In this document: positions 33,657-42,676 of the stretch, one piece after another | Layout of the letters: every line of letters starts with the position of its first letter | Numbering within the stretch: the first letter of the stretch is position 1 | Source: Brevibacillus laterosporus | Lineage (GTDB): Bacteria > Bacillota > Bacilli > Brevibacillales > Brevibacillaceae | Length of the DNA: 64,000 bases | Assembly: GCA_007833815.1 (NCBI GenBank) | Contig: CP033464.1 | Location: forward strand, 1,738,501 to 1,802,500 | Reading direction: 5' to 3' | Translations under genes and position numbers: made by a program | The notes under the pieces: generated by a model | Seen by the model: the letters and a program-made list of their open reading frames with translations, nothing else | Database searches by the model: none | What the model was told of the DNA's origin: nothing

Positions 33657-34757
33657 ATGACAAGAAAAAAACAACCAACCATTTATACGCTGCCCGATGA
33701 ATTTCAAGCATTTGATTTTGCTCAAGATCTCTTATACTGGTATGATGCCCAAAAGCGCGACTTACCATGGCGAATAAATCGAGATCCATATCGTGTCTGG
33801 GTATCAGAAATTATGCTACAGCAGACCCGTGTAGAAACCGTTAAACCCTACTATCAAAATTTTATGCAAAAATTCCCTACAGTGGAAGCATTAGCTGTCG
33901 CTCCTGAAGAAGATGTTCTAAAAGCATGGGAGGGACTAGGGTATTATTCCCGAGCAAGGAACTTACAAGCCGCAGCTCGTGAAGTCACAGTTTCCTATGG
34001 AGGCGTTGTTCCTGACACACCTGAAAAAATTTCTAAATTAAAGGGTGTGGGACCATACACAGCGGGAGCTATTTTAAGTATAGCTTACGAAGTGCCTGTG
34101 CCAGCAGTGGACGGAAATGTAATGCGTGTATTTTCCAGACTTTTACTTATGGATGATGATATTGCTAAACCAGCAACACGTGTGAAAATGGAACAACTAG
34201 TGAAACAAACGATTCCAATTGGACGAGCAGGTGATTTCAACCAAGCAATTATGGAATTAGGTGCACTCGTTTGTCTACCTAAGAATCCACAATGCCTAAC
34301 CTGTCCCGTATTTGATTATTGTCTGGCTAGAAGGGAAGGCGTGCAGGATACGTTGCCTGTCAAAGGAAAAGCAAAGCCGCCGCGTCCGGTCCAATTACTA
34401 ACAGTGGTGGTTAAACGAGGAGCCCAATTCCTCATACAAAAGCGCCCTGAACAGGGATTATTAGCTGGATTATGGGAATTTCCAATGATAGAGCATGCAG
34501 GTACAAACGATGACGAGGAGCAATTGCTACGTTTCTTGGAAAAAGAGTATGGTCTTGAAGTAGCTTTGGGGGATTATCTGATGAATGTACAGCATACCTT
34601 CTCACATTTGCATTGGAATGTGGATGTCTATGTGATGGAGCACATGTCAGGTGAGCTGCTAAAAGAGAATGCTGTGTTTGTTACCTCAGTGGAAATGGAG
34701 CAATACGCATTCCCAGTATTACACAATAAGATAATAGCCGAGGTATTGGAGAAGTAA
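33657..34757 (+). CDS. mutY: A/G-specific adenine glycosylase MutY
   Basis: Removes adenine mispaired with 8-oxoguanine; 366 residues. The N-terminal domain has LPWR, the catalytic Glu in MLQQTRVETV, the helix-hairpin-helix LKGVGPYTAGAILS, Asp in VDGNVMRVFSR and the iron-sulfur motif C-x6-C-x2-C-x5-C (CLPKNPQCLTCPVFDYC). The C-terminal Nudix-like domain that reads 8-oxoguanine follows (about 230-360). The ribosome-binding site is distant (AAGGGG 15 nt upstream). Synteny with B. subtilis yfhQ agrees. Confidence 0.95.
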   Translation: MTRKKQPTIYTLPDEFQAFDFAQDLLYWYDAQKRDLPWRINRDPYRVWVSEIMLQQTRVETVKPYYQNFMQKFPTVEALAVAPEEDVLKAWEGLGYYSRARNLQAAAREVTVSYGGVVPDTPEKISKLKGVGPYTAGAILSIAYEVPVPAVDGNVMRVFSRLLLMDDDIAKPATRVKMEQLVKQTIPIGRAGDFNQAIMELGALVCLPKNPQCLTCPVFDYCLARREGVQDTLPVKGKAKPPRPVQLLTVVVKRGAQFLIQKRPEQGLLAGLWEFPMIEHAGTNDDEEQLLRFLEKEYGLEVALGDYLMNVQHTFSHLHWNVDVYVMEHMSGELLKENAVFVTSVEMEQYAFPVLHNKIIAEVLEK

Positions 34758-34773
34758 GAAAATTGATAAATGG

Positions 34774-34804
34774 TAAAGCCCCCTTCACAAAAAAGGGGGC
34801 TTTA
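34774..34804. terminator. Bidirectional terminator
   Basis: TAAAGCCCCCTT/AAGGGGGCTTTA between mutY and the convergent small-peptide locus. Confidence 0.8.
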
Positions 34805-34822
34805 CATGCCTACTCTGATTTT

Positions 34823-34984
34823 TTAGAATCGATTCATTAAATAATGATGCTCCATGCAACGTTGTTGGTTATCTTCACGAATTTTTTCAATACGTTTAAG
34901 TTGGATATAATCTCGGTATGTTTTCTCTGGTGATTTCTTTTTACGTTCAATGATAATAGTAAAAAAGATCATTGGAATATGCAC
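34823..34984 (-). CDS. YrzI-like small protein, 53 residues
   Basis: A GTG-started protein with a short hydrophobic N-terminus (HIPMIFFTIII) followed by a basic turn (ERKKKSPEKTYRDY) and a charged helix. GGAGG lies 9 nt upstream. The pattern is that of the YrzI family of very small Bacillales proteins and repeats the plan of the 50-residue protein at 35117-35269. It is the last of four small frames on this transcript. Confidence 0.65.
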   Translation of the reverse strand: MHIPMIFFTIIIERKKKSPEKTYRDYIQLKRIEKIREDNQQRCMEHHYLMNRF

Positions 34985-35019
34985 AGTGCACATCCTCCTT
35001 TTATTTTTTGTTCATCCAG

Positions 35020-35085
35020 TCAGGTCCCATCTAGCGCCTTTACACCTACAAATTTCATGCGTTGTTTACGTTTAACATTTCTCAT
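35020..35085 (-). CDS. Possible 21-residue basic peptide
   Basis: The frame MRNVKRKQRMKFVGVKALDG+T lies between the two YrzI-like genes and has GGGGGA 8 nt before the ATG. It is rich in Lys and Arg at its N-terminus. Coding is supported only by the ribosome-binding site and the dense packing of frames. Confidence 0.4.
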   Translation of the reverse strand: MRNVKRKQRMKFVGVKALDGT

Positions 35086-35116
35086 CCCAACATTCCCCCA
35101 TTCAAATTAAGAATAC

Positions 35117-35269
35117 TTACATAATATACGGCGTTTGAGCGTCTAACATGTATCGTTTTTCATCGCGTTCCTTAATCCATTGCTCTTGAAAATGAAGTTC
35201 TGTTTGTCGTTCAACAGGTTGCTTGTTGCGCTTAATCTGAACGGAAAACATTAAAAAATGAAATACCAT
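35117..35269 (-). CDS. YrzI-like small protein, 50 residues
   Basis: Hydrophobic start (VFHFLMFSVQI), basic turn (KRNKQPVERQT) and charged helix (QEQWIKERDEKRYML), as in YrzI-type proteins. AAGGGGGTG precedes the ATG by 9-11 nt; another ATG at 35278 in a different frame closes after 14 codons. It is the first gene after the attenuator-like hairpin. Confidence 0.65.
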   Translation of the reverse strand: MVFHFLMFSVQIKRNKQPVERQTELHFQEQWIKERDEKRYMLDAQTPYIM

Positions 35270-35310
35270 GATTCATGTCACCCCCTTTCAATAGGTACGA
35301 AATAAGAACA

Positions 35311-35381
35311 TAAAAAGACCGTAAGATATGGGTATCTCACGGTCTGGGCGTGTAAAGTGAATAAGCACCGCAAGAGATACC
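35311..35381 (-). promoter_or_regulatory. Attenuator-like terminator with competing antiterminator
   Basis: On the minus strand the 12-bp stem GACCGTGAGATA/TATCTTACGGTC (one G-U pair; 35344-35317) is followed by TTTTTA, an intrinsic terminator. Its 5' arm contains GAGATACC (35338-35331), which is exactly complementary to GGTATCTC located earlier in the transcript (35381-35374), so a competing hairpin can form. It separates the first small frame from the YrzI-like genes. Confidence 0.65.
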
Positions 35382-35416
35382 TCTCCTACGATCTACTTAT
35401 CAGGTATAAAGAATGG

Positions 35417-35521
35417 CTAAACAACCATCACCTGTCGGGAAGCAAGGAGAGAAGATGTTATGAAATTATGCATAGCACTATTGTTGCCAACTAATTGTGT
35501 TAAGATTCCCATAATCATCAT
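35417..35521 (-). CDS. Small peptide, 34 residues, first frame of the YrzI-like locus
   Basis: The frame starts MMIMGILTQLVGNN and ends RQVMVV, with AAAGGAGG 8 nt before the ATG, among the best ribosome-binding sites in the region. It is moderately hydrophobic and has no recognised family. Being placed between a promoter and the attenuator, it may act as a leader peptide or be a functional micropeptide. Confidence 0.55.
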   Translation of the reverse strand: MMIMGILTQLVGNNSAMHNFITSSLLASRQVMVV

Positions 35522-35561
35522 TTTCTGTACCTCCTTTCCAAATGGTTGCTGTTATTTCTTA

Positions 35562-35590
35562 ATAGTATGGTATTATTTTCAATTTGTAAA
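35562..35590 (-). promoter_or_regulatory. Promoter of the small-peptide locus
   Basis: On the minus strand TTTACA (35590-35585), a 17-nt spacer and TACTAT (35567-35562); transcription would start near 35555, just before the first small frame. Confidence 0.6.
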
Positions 35591-35717
35591 GTATAAAATC
35601 AATCATTTATGAAAAAAAATTAAATTCCGAAAAAAATATAAAATAGTTTACAATAATTGGGTTATGGAGGCTACACCTCACCTGCATTTGCACGTAGCGA
35701 TAGGCTGACATAGCCTG

Positions 35718-35751
35718 TATAATATAGAAGTCAATTAGTACCAGATGTTAA
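35718..35751 (+). promoter_or_regulatory. fabL -10 element and FapR-like operator
   Basis: TATAAT (35718-35723) is followed at about +5 by TTAGTACCAGATGTTAA (35735-35751), which resembles the FapR box TTAGTACCTAGTCTTAA known from fatty-acid genes of B. subtilis. FapR is released by malonyl-CoA. The stretch 35591-35717 contains nothing else I can name; a good -35 is not visible. Confidence 0.65.
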
Positions 35752-35789
35752 TAGCTGGTAGATGGAACGTTCATTTTTTATTTTTCTAG

Positions 35790-36566
<777 letters not shown>

Positions 36567-36606
36567 TTCCTGTTAGAAAACTGCTACAATGTTAGGTGTG
36601 TTTAAG

Positions 36607-36635
36607 GGGACAAACTTTCCTCGGTAGTGTACAAT
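36607..36635 (+). promoter_or_regulatory. Candidate promoter of the GNAT gene
   Basis: GGGACA (36607-36612), 17-nt spacer and TACAAT (36630-36635). Confidence 0.45.
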
Positions 36636-36670
36636 AGAAAAATGAAGCCCGTCTAAGGGAGGCGCCTATT

Positions 36671-37084
36671 ATGATTATTCGGACGTTTCGTCTGGGCGAT
36701 TATGCGGCAATTACTCGTATTTGGCAAGAAACAGAATTAGATCGGACTGATATGGAAACGATGGATTCTCTTGCCAAACAATTGGCTTGGGACAGCGACT
36801 TGGTTATGGTGGCTGAGGAAGATGGAGAAGTTGTAGGTGTTATTGTCGGCACGATAGATGGAACGCGTGCTTATTTTTATCGTTTAGCTGTTTCGCTTTC
36901 TTCCCAAGGATTGGGCATAGGTCGTAAGCTAGTGGAAGCTCTAGAGAATCGTTTTCATCAACGTGGCGTCAATCAGATTCTTATCATGGTAAATCAGGCA
37001 AATGAACGCGTGTTGCCCTTTTACCAAACTATGGGATATGAGTTACAACAGTATATTACGCTTTCCAAAAAGATTTCTTTCTAA
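36671..37084 (+). CDS. GNAT family N-acetyltransferase
   Basis: A 137-residue single-domain acetyltransferase. The acetyl-CoA loop is SSQGLGIGRKLVEALENRF and the C-terminal motif is NERVLPFYQTMGYE. It opens with IIRTFRLGDYAAITRIWQETEL, the usual first GNAT helix. The fold resembles the ribosomal-protein alanine acetyltransferase (RimI-like) subgroup, but the acceptor is not known. GGAGG lies 8 nt before the ATG. It sits 26 nt before the DUF402 gene. Confidence 0.85.
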   Translation: MIIRTFRLGDYAAITRIWQETELDRTDMETMDSLAKQLAWDSDLVMVAEEDGEVVGVIVGTIDGTRAYFYRLAVSLSSQGLGIGRKLVEALENRFHQRGVNQILIMVNQANERVLPFYQTMGYELQQYITLSKKISF

Positions 37085-37110
37085 GGAAATATTTCTGGAG
37101 GGTACAAAAT

Positions 37111-37671
37111 TTGAGAAAGGGGAGAGTCATGTCGTCGCAAGTACCAGGATCCATTATACGCATTGAAAGCTTCAAACATAATCAGTCCTTACATCGTACT
37201 TGGGATCGCACTACGCTTATTCATACAAGCGATGCAGTGGTGATAGCCGGTAATGATCGTGTCAAAGTCACAGAGTCTGATGGGCGTGAATGGCGTACCA
37301 GAGAGCCTGCAATCTGTACATTTGGACGTGGTCAATGGTTTAATATTCTAGCCATGATGCGGGATGACGGGATTTACTATTACTGTAATATCGGTTCTCC
37401 TTTCAGCTTAAAAGGAAATTTACTCAGCTACATTGACTATGATCTGGATGTGAAAATCTACCCAGATATGACCTATACGGTATTGGATGAAGAAGAATAT
37501 GCCCTACATAGCGGACAAATGAATTACCCGCCATATGTGAAAGAACGGGTTCATTTGGCGTTGGATGAGGTTTTGGAATGGATCAAAGCGAGACGTGGGC
37601 CTTTCCAGAACGGGTTTGTTCAGAGGTGGTATGAACGTTACCAGCTGTTGAAACACCATGATGAAGATTGA
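37111..37671 (+). CDS. ntdp: DUF402 nucleoside tri-/diphosphatase (YgaC-like)
   Basis: Predicted phosphatase of 186 residues hydrolysing nucleoside tri- and diphosphates, as shown for the Staphylococcus homologue. Motifs are IESFKHNQSLHRTWDRTTLI, the REPAICTFGRGQWFNILAMM segment and YYCNIGSPF with IDYDLDVKIYPD (metal-binding acidic residues). The TTG at 37111 has GGAGG 9 nt upstream; an ATG at 37129 after GGGGAG is also possible. In B. subtilis ygaC is likewise followed by the ygaD ABC transporter. Confidence 0.88.
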   Translation: MRKGRVMSSQVPGSIIRIESFKHNQSLHRTWDRTTLIHTSDAVVIAGNDRVKVTESDGREWRTREPAICTFGRGQWFNILAMMRDDGIYYYCNIGSPFSLKGNLLSYIDYDLDVKIYPDMTYTVLDEEEYALHSGQMNYPPYVKERVHLALDEVLEWIKARRGPFQNGFVQRWYERYQLLKHHDED

Positions 37672-37692
37672 GCAATTATATGTAACGGACAC

Positions 37693-37742
37693 ACCCCTGT
37701 TATCGGTCAAGCGAAATTTGGCAACGATAACAGGGGTATTTT
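37693..37742 (+). terminator. Intrinsic terminator
   Basis: A 13-bp perfect stem ACCCCTGTTATCG/CGATAACAGGGGT followed by ATTTTTC. Confidence 0.85.
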
Positions 37743-37918
37743 TCAATCAAACACGCCTACAATAGTTAGAAAACGGAAGAAACCGGGTAAAAGGGCTGTT
37801 ACCATATACTTGGCAACAAGACAATACCCTTTATCTAGTGTAAAATCGGGTCACAGAGACTTAGGCTTCGGGAAAAAGAGGCGCATCCATCTTTCACACT
37901 GACAGCAGGGGGGATGCT

Positions 37919-39712
37919 ATGAGTAGCATACGCAGATATCTACATTATGTGGGACCTTACAAAGGGAAAATTTTTGTAACTATTGGCATCGGTATTGTAA
38001 AATTTGGAATCCCATTACTAATGCCATTAATTCTCAAATACGTGATAGACACTTTAGTTACTGGTACAATGCCCAAGGAAGATAAGCTAAATCAACTGTT
38101 TTGGTTAATGGGTGCAGCTTTCTTTCTGTTTACAATCGTGCGAGCTCCGGTAGAGTATTATCGCCAATATTACGCACAATGGATATCTAGTCGTGTTTTG
38201 TTTGATATTCGTAATCAATTATTTAGCCACCTACAGAAATTATCCATGCGTTTTTATAACAATCATAAAGTGGGCGAGATTATATCACGAGTGGTAAATG
38301 ACGTAGAGCAGACCAAAAGTTTTATTGAAACGGGTCTTATGAACATTTGGCTAGATTTGGTGACTATTCTTATTACGCTTTCCATTATGTTATTTATGGA
38401 CGTAAAACTAACTATGATTGCTATTGTTGTATTTCCTTTGTATGGATTCTCGATTAAGTATTTTTACAAGAGATTGCGCCAATTAACCAGAGATCGTTCG
38501 CAGAGGCTAGCAGAATTACAGGGGCATTTGCATGAACGAGTTAATGGAATTTCCGTTACTCGTAGTTTTGCTTTGGAAGAGTATGAAGCCAAACAATTTG
38601 AAAAGAAAAATCAAAGATTCCTTGATAAAGCCTTAGAGCAAACTAGCTGGAATGCCTATACGTTTTCTGTGGTCAACTCTATAACTGATATTGCGCCGCT
38701 TTTAGTTATTGGATTTGCAGGTTATCAAGTCATCCAAGACGCATTGACTATTGGAACGCTAATGGCTTTTTACGCTTATCTGGAGCGTCTATATACACCA
38801 CTTAGACGAGTTGTTAATTCATCGACCACATTGACACAAGCGATCGCTTCTATGGATCGCATGTTTGAATTTATTGATGAAAAGTATGATGTCGTAGATC
38901 GACCTGGAGCTTGTACATTGCCCGTGAACTCTGAAACCAAACGGATTAGCGGGCGTGTAGAGTTTGAACAGGTTACATTTGCTTATAACAAAGGAGATGA
39001 ACCGGTTTTACATGATGTACATTTACGAATTGAACCGGGTGAAACGGTAGCGCTAGTCGGTATGTCGGGTGGTGGAAAGTCGTCTCTTATTAGTTTAATT
39101 CCACGATTTTGGGATGTGACGCATGGACGTATCCTCATTGATGGCATAGATGTAAGGGACGTTACCCAAAACAGCTTGCGAGAGCAGATTGGGATTGTTA
39201 TGCAGGACAATATTCTGTTTAGTGAGTCAGCTAGGACCAATATTACGATGGGGAATCCAGATGCAACAGAAGAGGAGATGCTGGCAGCAGCTAAAGCGGC
39301 GAATGCGCATGACTTTATTAGTGAGCTATCGGAAGGCTACGACACTGAATTAGGTGAGAGAGGAGTCAAGCTTTCTGGTGGGCAGAAACAACGTATTGCT
39401 ATTGCCCGCGTCTTTTTGAAGGACCCTGCTATTTTAATTTTAGATGAAGCCACTTCCGCATTAGATTTGGAATCAGAGCACATGATTCAAGAATCCTTAG
39501 CTCATCTGGCAAAAGGTAGAACGACTATTATTGTGGCTCATCGTTTATCTACCATTACCCATGCAGACAAAATTGTGGTGTTAAAAGATGGTCGAATTGT
39601 GGAGATGGGCAGACATGAAGAATTACTTCAGCAGCAAGGGGCTTATCATACCTTGTGGAACGTGCAGGATTTTGGCAATGTGGATCAGGAAGCTATATCG
39701 ATGAAAGCATGA
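37919..39712 (+). CDS. ABC exporter, fused permease-ATPase (YgaD-like)
   Basis: Half-transporter of 597 residues that would work as a homodimer. Six membrane helices (about 15-310) form the type I exporter core; the ATPase domain has Walker [11 protein letters not shown]-loop [11 protein letters not shown], signature LSGGQKQR, Walker [14 protein letters not shown] and the H-loop AHRLST. Such proteins export lipids, peptides or drugs (MsbA/BmrA type); the substrate is unknown. GGGGGG lies 5 nt before the ATG. Confidence 0.92.
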   Translation: MSSIRRYLHYVGPYKGKIFVTIGIGIVKFGIPLLMPLILKYVIDTLVTGTMPKEDKLNQLFWLMGAAFFLFTIVRAPVEYYRQYYAQWISSRVLFDIRNQLFSHLQKLSMRFYNNHKVGEIISRVVNDVEQTKSFIETGLMNIWLDLVTILITLSIMLFMDVKLTMIAIVVFPLYGFSIKYFYKRLRQLTRDRSQRLAELQGHLHERVNGISVTRSFALEEYEAKQFEKKNQRFLDKALEQTSWNAYTFSVVNSITDIAPLLVIGFAGYQVIQDALTIGTLMAFYAYLERLYTPLRRVVNSSTTLTQAIASMDRMFEFIDEKYDVVDRPGACTLPVNSETKRISGRVEFEQVTFAYNKGDEPVLHDVHLRIEPGETVALVGMSGGGKSSLISLIPRFWDVTHGRILIDGIDVRDVTQNSLREQIGIVMQDNILFSESARTNITMGNPDATEEEMLAAAKAANAHDFISELSEGYDTELGERGVKLSGGQKQRIAIARVFLKDPAILILDEATSALDLESEHMIQESLAHLAKGRTTIIVAHRLSTITHADKIVVLKDGRIVEMGRHEELLQQQGAYHTLWNVQDFGNVDQEAISMKA

Positions 39713-39780
39713 CCAGTTATATCCAACAAAGAAAAAACAGCCTCTGACTTTTTCACTGGCTTAAAGCAAGGAGTGAGGGT

Positions 39781-40992
39781 ATGGAGATCTGGAAACGTAA
39801 TTTGTTTGTTCTCTGTGGTGCTTTGTTTATCGTTATGGTGGGAATGAGTATGGTTATGCCATTTCTCCCGCTCTTTATTCAAGAAGAATTACATATCACG
39901 GACACAAATGATGCAACGTTGTGGTCTGGGATCATATTTGGTGCAAACTTTTTGACGGCTGGACTAGTTTCACCGATATGGGGGAACTTGGCAGATAAGT
40001 ATGGGCGTAAAATTATGATACTCCGCTCTGGTTTTTTAATGTCAATTACAATTGGTCTAACCGGATTAGCAGGTAATGTGTGGCATTTGTTATTACTGCG
40101 TTTATTAAACGGAACGATTAGCGGAATCATCCCAGCCAGTAATGCTTTAGTAGCTTCTAGCGTGCCTAAAGAGCGCTCAGGCTGGGCATTAGGTATTTTG
40201 CAATCTTGCGTTGTATCTGGTTCGATTATGGGGCCCTTCTTTGGGGGCTTGCTTGCCGATCTAGTTGGGTACCGTGCTGTGTTCATGGTAACAGGTGGTT
40301 TATTGTTTATAGCTACTCTCATCATTACGTTTACTGTAAAGGAAGATTTTACACCCTTGCCAAAAACGGAACAGACAAGCCTGCGAGATGACTTCAAGAT
40401 GGTGTTTACAAGCAAAACGTTGCCGGTCCTGTTTGCTGTGACTGTAATCATTCAGTTTGCTTTGAATGGAATTGTTCCGATTTTGCCTATCTTTGTTAAA
40501 GAGCTGATTGGCAGTGGTGATAAGGTAGCTTTTTTTGCAGGGATGGTTACAGCTATGACAGGTGTAGCTAATGTGCTAGCCTCTCCTCAATTAGGAAAGC
40601 TGGGAGATCGCATTGGTTCGCATAAGGTATTGCTTGGCTGCTTACTCGCATCTGCTATCGTATATATTCCGACGGCGATGGTGCAATCGTTCTGGCAGTT
40701 GCTCATCTTACGTTTCCTGGCAGGATTATGCGTAGGTGGTCTATTACCAGCTGTGAATTCGTTGCTACGACAAGCTACTCCAAGTCATATGGTTAGTCGA
40801 GTATTTGGCTATAATAATAGCTTTCTGTGTCTCGGCAATATGCTTGGACCGATGACGGGGGGCTTTTTGGCTGGCTATGTAGGGCTGAACGGTGTATTCT
40901 TAATGACAAGTATTCTCCTCTTTTTAAATTTTTTGTGGTTCTTATATGTGGTTCGACACGGATTTCAAGCGGTGTCGAGCGATAAGGCGTAA
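39781..40992 (+). CDS. MFS transporter, DHA1 family
   Basis: A 403-residue 12-helix efflux permease. Motif A is GNLADKYGRKIMILRSG and motif C-like SGSIMGPFFGGLLAD lies in helix 5; a second-half copy GKLGDRIGSHKVLLG is clear. It is similar to multidrug DHA1 pumps of Bacillales. GGAG precedes the ATG by 8 nt. It follows the ABC exporter after 68 nt on the same strand and may share its transcript. Confidence 0.88.
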   Translation: MEIWKRNLFVLCGALFIVMVGMSMVMPFLPLFIQEELHITDTNDATLWSGIIFGANFLTAGLVSPIWGNLADKYGRKIMILRSGFLMSITIGLTGLAGNVWHLLLLRLLNGTISGIIPASNALVASSVPKERSGWALGILQSCVVSGSIMGPFFGGLLADLVGYRAVFMVTGGLLFIATLIITFTVKEDFTPLPKTEQTSLRDDFKMVFTSKTLPVLFAVTVIIQFALNGIVPILPIFVKELIGSGDKVAFFAGMVTAMTGVANVLASPQLGKLGDRIGSHKVLLGCLLASAIVYIPTAMVQSFWQLLILRFLAGLCVGGLLPAVNSLLRQATPSHMVSRVFGYNNSFLCLGNMLGPMTGGFLAGYVGLNGVFLMTSILLFLNFLWFLYVVRHGFQAVSSDKA

Positions 40993-41038
40993 CGTGCTAA
41001 TACGTTTCGTCGTCCTACTGATAAAGGAGTGAACAAAC

Positions 41039-41656
41039 ATGAAAAAATGGACAGGCTTTCTACTTTTATCAGCTCTAGTAGTAGCTTTGGCAGGTTGTAG
41101 TGGTAATCAGCCAGACCAGAAGCCTACAACTCCAACAACATCGACAGAGACTACTCAACCAGCTACTGACCCTACAAAACCAGCTGGAAGTAAGCATGCC
41201 AATATGGATGAAAAAGAAGCTGTCGCGTTGGCGGCAGAGGGAGCATACGCATATGCGTATGTGTTGCAAGGTGGTAAAATGGAACCAGGTGAAATCAAGA
41301 GTTTTACTCATGATGGTAAGGAGTATCGTTATGTAGGAAGTGATCTTGATACGAAAGAAAAATTGATGAAATATCTGGAGAATATCTATACAAAAGCAAC
41401 AAGTGATAAACTAATGACCAATCTTCAGTTGATTGAAAAAGATGGAAAGCTTGCTCAACCAAACGCAGATAAAGGTAGTATGCTTCAATGGGCAAATGGA
41501 CAGGCAGAAATGATTACAGAGAATCAAAACGGCAGGGAGTATGAGATTAAAGTTCCTTCTGGAGAAGGCGATCAAGTCGATTTTAAAGGTTATTCTGTAC
41601 GTATTAAACAAGAGAATGGCGTATGGAAGCTTGATACGATTCCTGGTGTGAAGTAG
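41039..41656 (+). CDS. IseA-like lipoprotein, DL-endopeptidase inhibitor family
   Basis: A 205-residue lipoprotein: signal peptide with lipobox LAGC (Cys20), a Thr/Pro/Gln-rich linker (to about residue 50) and a C-terminal domain. The segment FTHDGKEYRYVGSDLDTKEKLMKYLENIYTKATSDKLM matches IseA (YoeB), which inhibits NlpC/P60 DL-endopeptidases in B. subtilis. The membrane anchor differs from the soluble B. subtilis protein. It could restrain the P60 enzyme encoded in this window, but that is conjecture. Confidence 0.72.
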   Translation: MKKWTGFLLLSALVVALAGCSGNQPDQKPTTPTTSTETTQPATDPTKPAGSKHANMDEKEAVALAAEGAYAYAYVLQGGKMEPGEIKSFTHDGKEYRYVGSDLDTKEKLMKYLENIYTKATSDKLMTNLQLIEKDGKLAQPNADKGSMLQWANGQAEMITENQNGREYEIKVPSGEGDQVDFKGYSVRIKQENGVWKLDTIPGVK

Positions 41657-41672
41657 AGTACATGCATCCAAT

Positions 41673-41711
41673 ACACAAAAAAGGCGCCCCTGATGGGACG
41701 CCTTTTTGTGT
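41673..41711. terminator. Bidirectional terminator
   Basis: ACACAAAAAAGGCG/CGCCTTTTTGTGT between convergent genes. Confidence 0.85.
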
Positions 41712-41729
41712 ATTCAACCAAAGTACAAT

Positions 41730-42413
41730 TTAGTCGTCGCTGTCTCGTCTAAACAACCAGACATACTCTAGCAACTGTAACACAGACATGAGAGCTGCTG
41801 CTACATAAGTAAGAGCTGCAGCACCAAGTACGGCCTTTACTCCTCTCTCTTCTGAATTTCGGATATAGCCCATTTTAATCATAAGATCTTTGGCGCGGCT
41901 ACTAGCATTAAATTCAACTGGCAATGTAATGACTTGGAAGAGAACGGCCACGCTAAAAGCAATGATCCCAAGTAGGAAGAGACCGCTAACCTTCAAGAAG
42001 ATACCACCCAGTAGCAAGAAAGGAGCGATCCCAGAAGTAAGATTTACCAGCGGGAAAATGCGATGTCTCGCAACTAGCATCGGATAATCAACCTTGTGCT
42101 GAATCGCGTGACCTACCTCATGGCAGGCTACAGATACTGCTGAGATGGAGTCATTAAAATACACTGGGTCCGACAAGCGTACCGTTTTAGAAATAGGGTC
42201 ATAGTGGTCTGTAAGAGTACCTGGTATATGTTCGACTGGAATATGAGACAAGCCGTTAGAATCGAGCATGTGTCGAGCGGCTTCTGCGCCGGTCATTCCA
42301 GAGGAAACAGGTACCTCCGAATATTTGCTAAACGTTCCTTTTACACGGAATTGTGCCCACATCGTGAGACCGAATGCTGCCAGAATTAATAGCGTCCATG
42401 GGGTAAAAAACAT
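41730..42413 (-). CDS. yugP: Zinc metallopeptidase, YugP-like
   Basis: Membrane-bound putative zinc protease of 227 residues. An N-terminal helix (about 5-22) is followed by ACHEVGHAIQH, with the HExxH-like zinc motif (HEVGH), and by three C-terminal helices. Family proteins are conserved in Firmicutes; the substrate is unknown. The sequence VPVSSGMTGAEAARHML before the motif is typical. Confidence 0.88.
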   Translation of the reverse strand: MFFTPWTLLILAAFGLTMWAQFRVKGTFSKYSEVPVSSGMTGAEAARHMLDSNGLSHIPVEHIPGTLTDHYDPISKTVRLSDPVYFNDSISAVSVACHEVGHAIQHKVDYPMLVARHRIFPLVNLTSGIAPFLLLGGIFLKVSGLFLLGIIAFSVAVLFQVITLPVEFNASSRAKDLMIKMGYIRNSEERGVKAVLGAAALTYVAAALMSVLQLLEYVWLFRRDSDD

Positions 42414-42633
42414 GTATATTCACTCCTATCTATGATGATCAATTCTTGTCCTTTTCTCATCCTATGTTCATTGTGCACTAAACATGGTGAGAAGACACAA
42501 AAATACATCTTACATTTAAAGAAATTGCTTGTGTTGCGTCATACAGTCTTATCCGTTAATTTACATACGAATTAGATCAAGAAAGGTTTCATTTATTTTG
42601 ATAATACCATAAAAAAAGAAGATGAAACCAGAA

Positions 42634-42660
42634 AAGCAAGCCCGCGAACAGGGCTTGCTT
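42634..42660 (-). terminator. Intrinsic terminator of glutamate synthase
   Basis: AAGCAAGCCC/GGGCTTGCTT with a TTTTC flank on the minus strand. Confidence 0.7.
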
Positions 42661-42676
42661 CTTCTCTCCTCTTTTC

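Noticed and set aside
33526-33660. A 44-codon frame ending with a 4-nt overlap (ATGA) into the mutY start
   Set aside because: No ribosome-binding site and low-complexity composition; the overlap could mean translational coupling but nothing else supports it.
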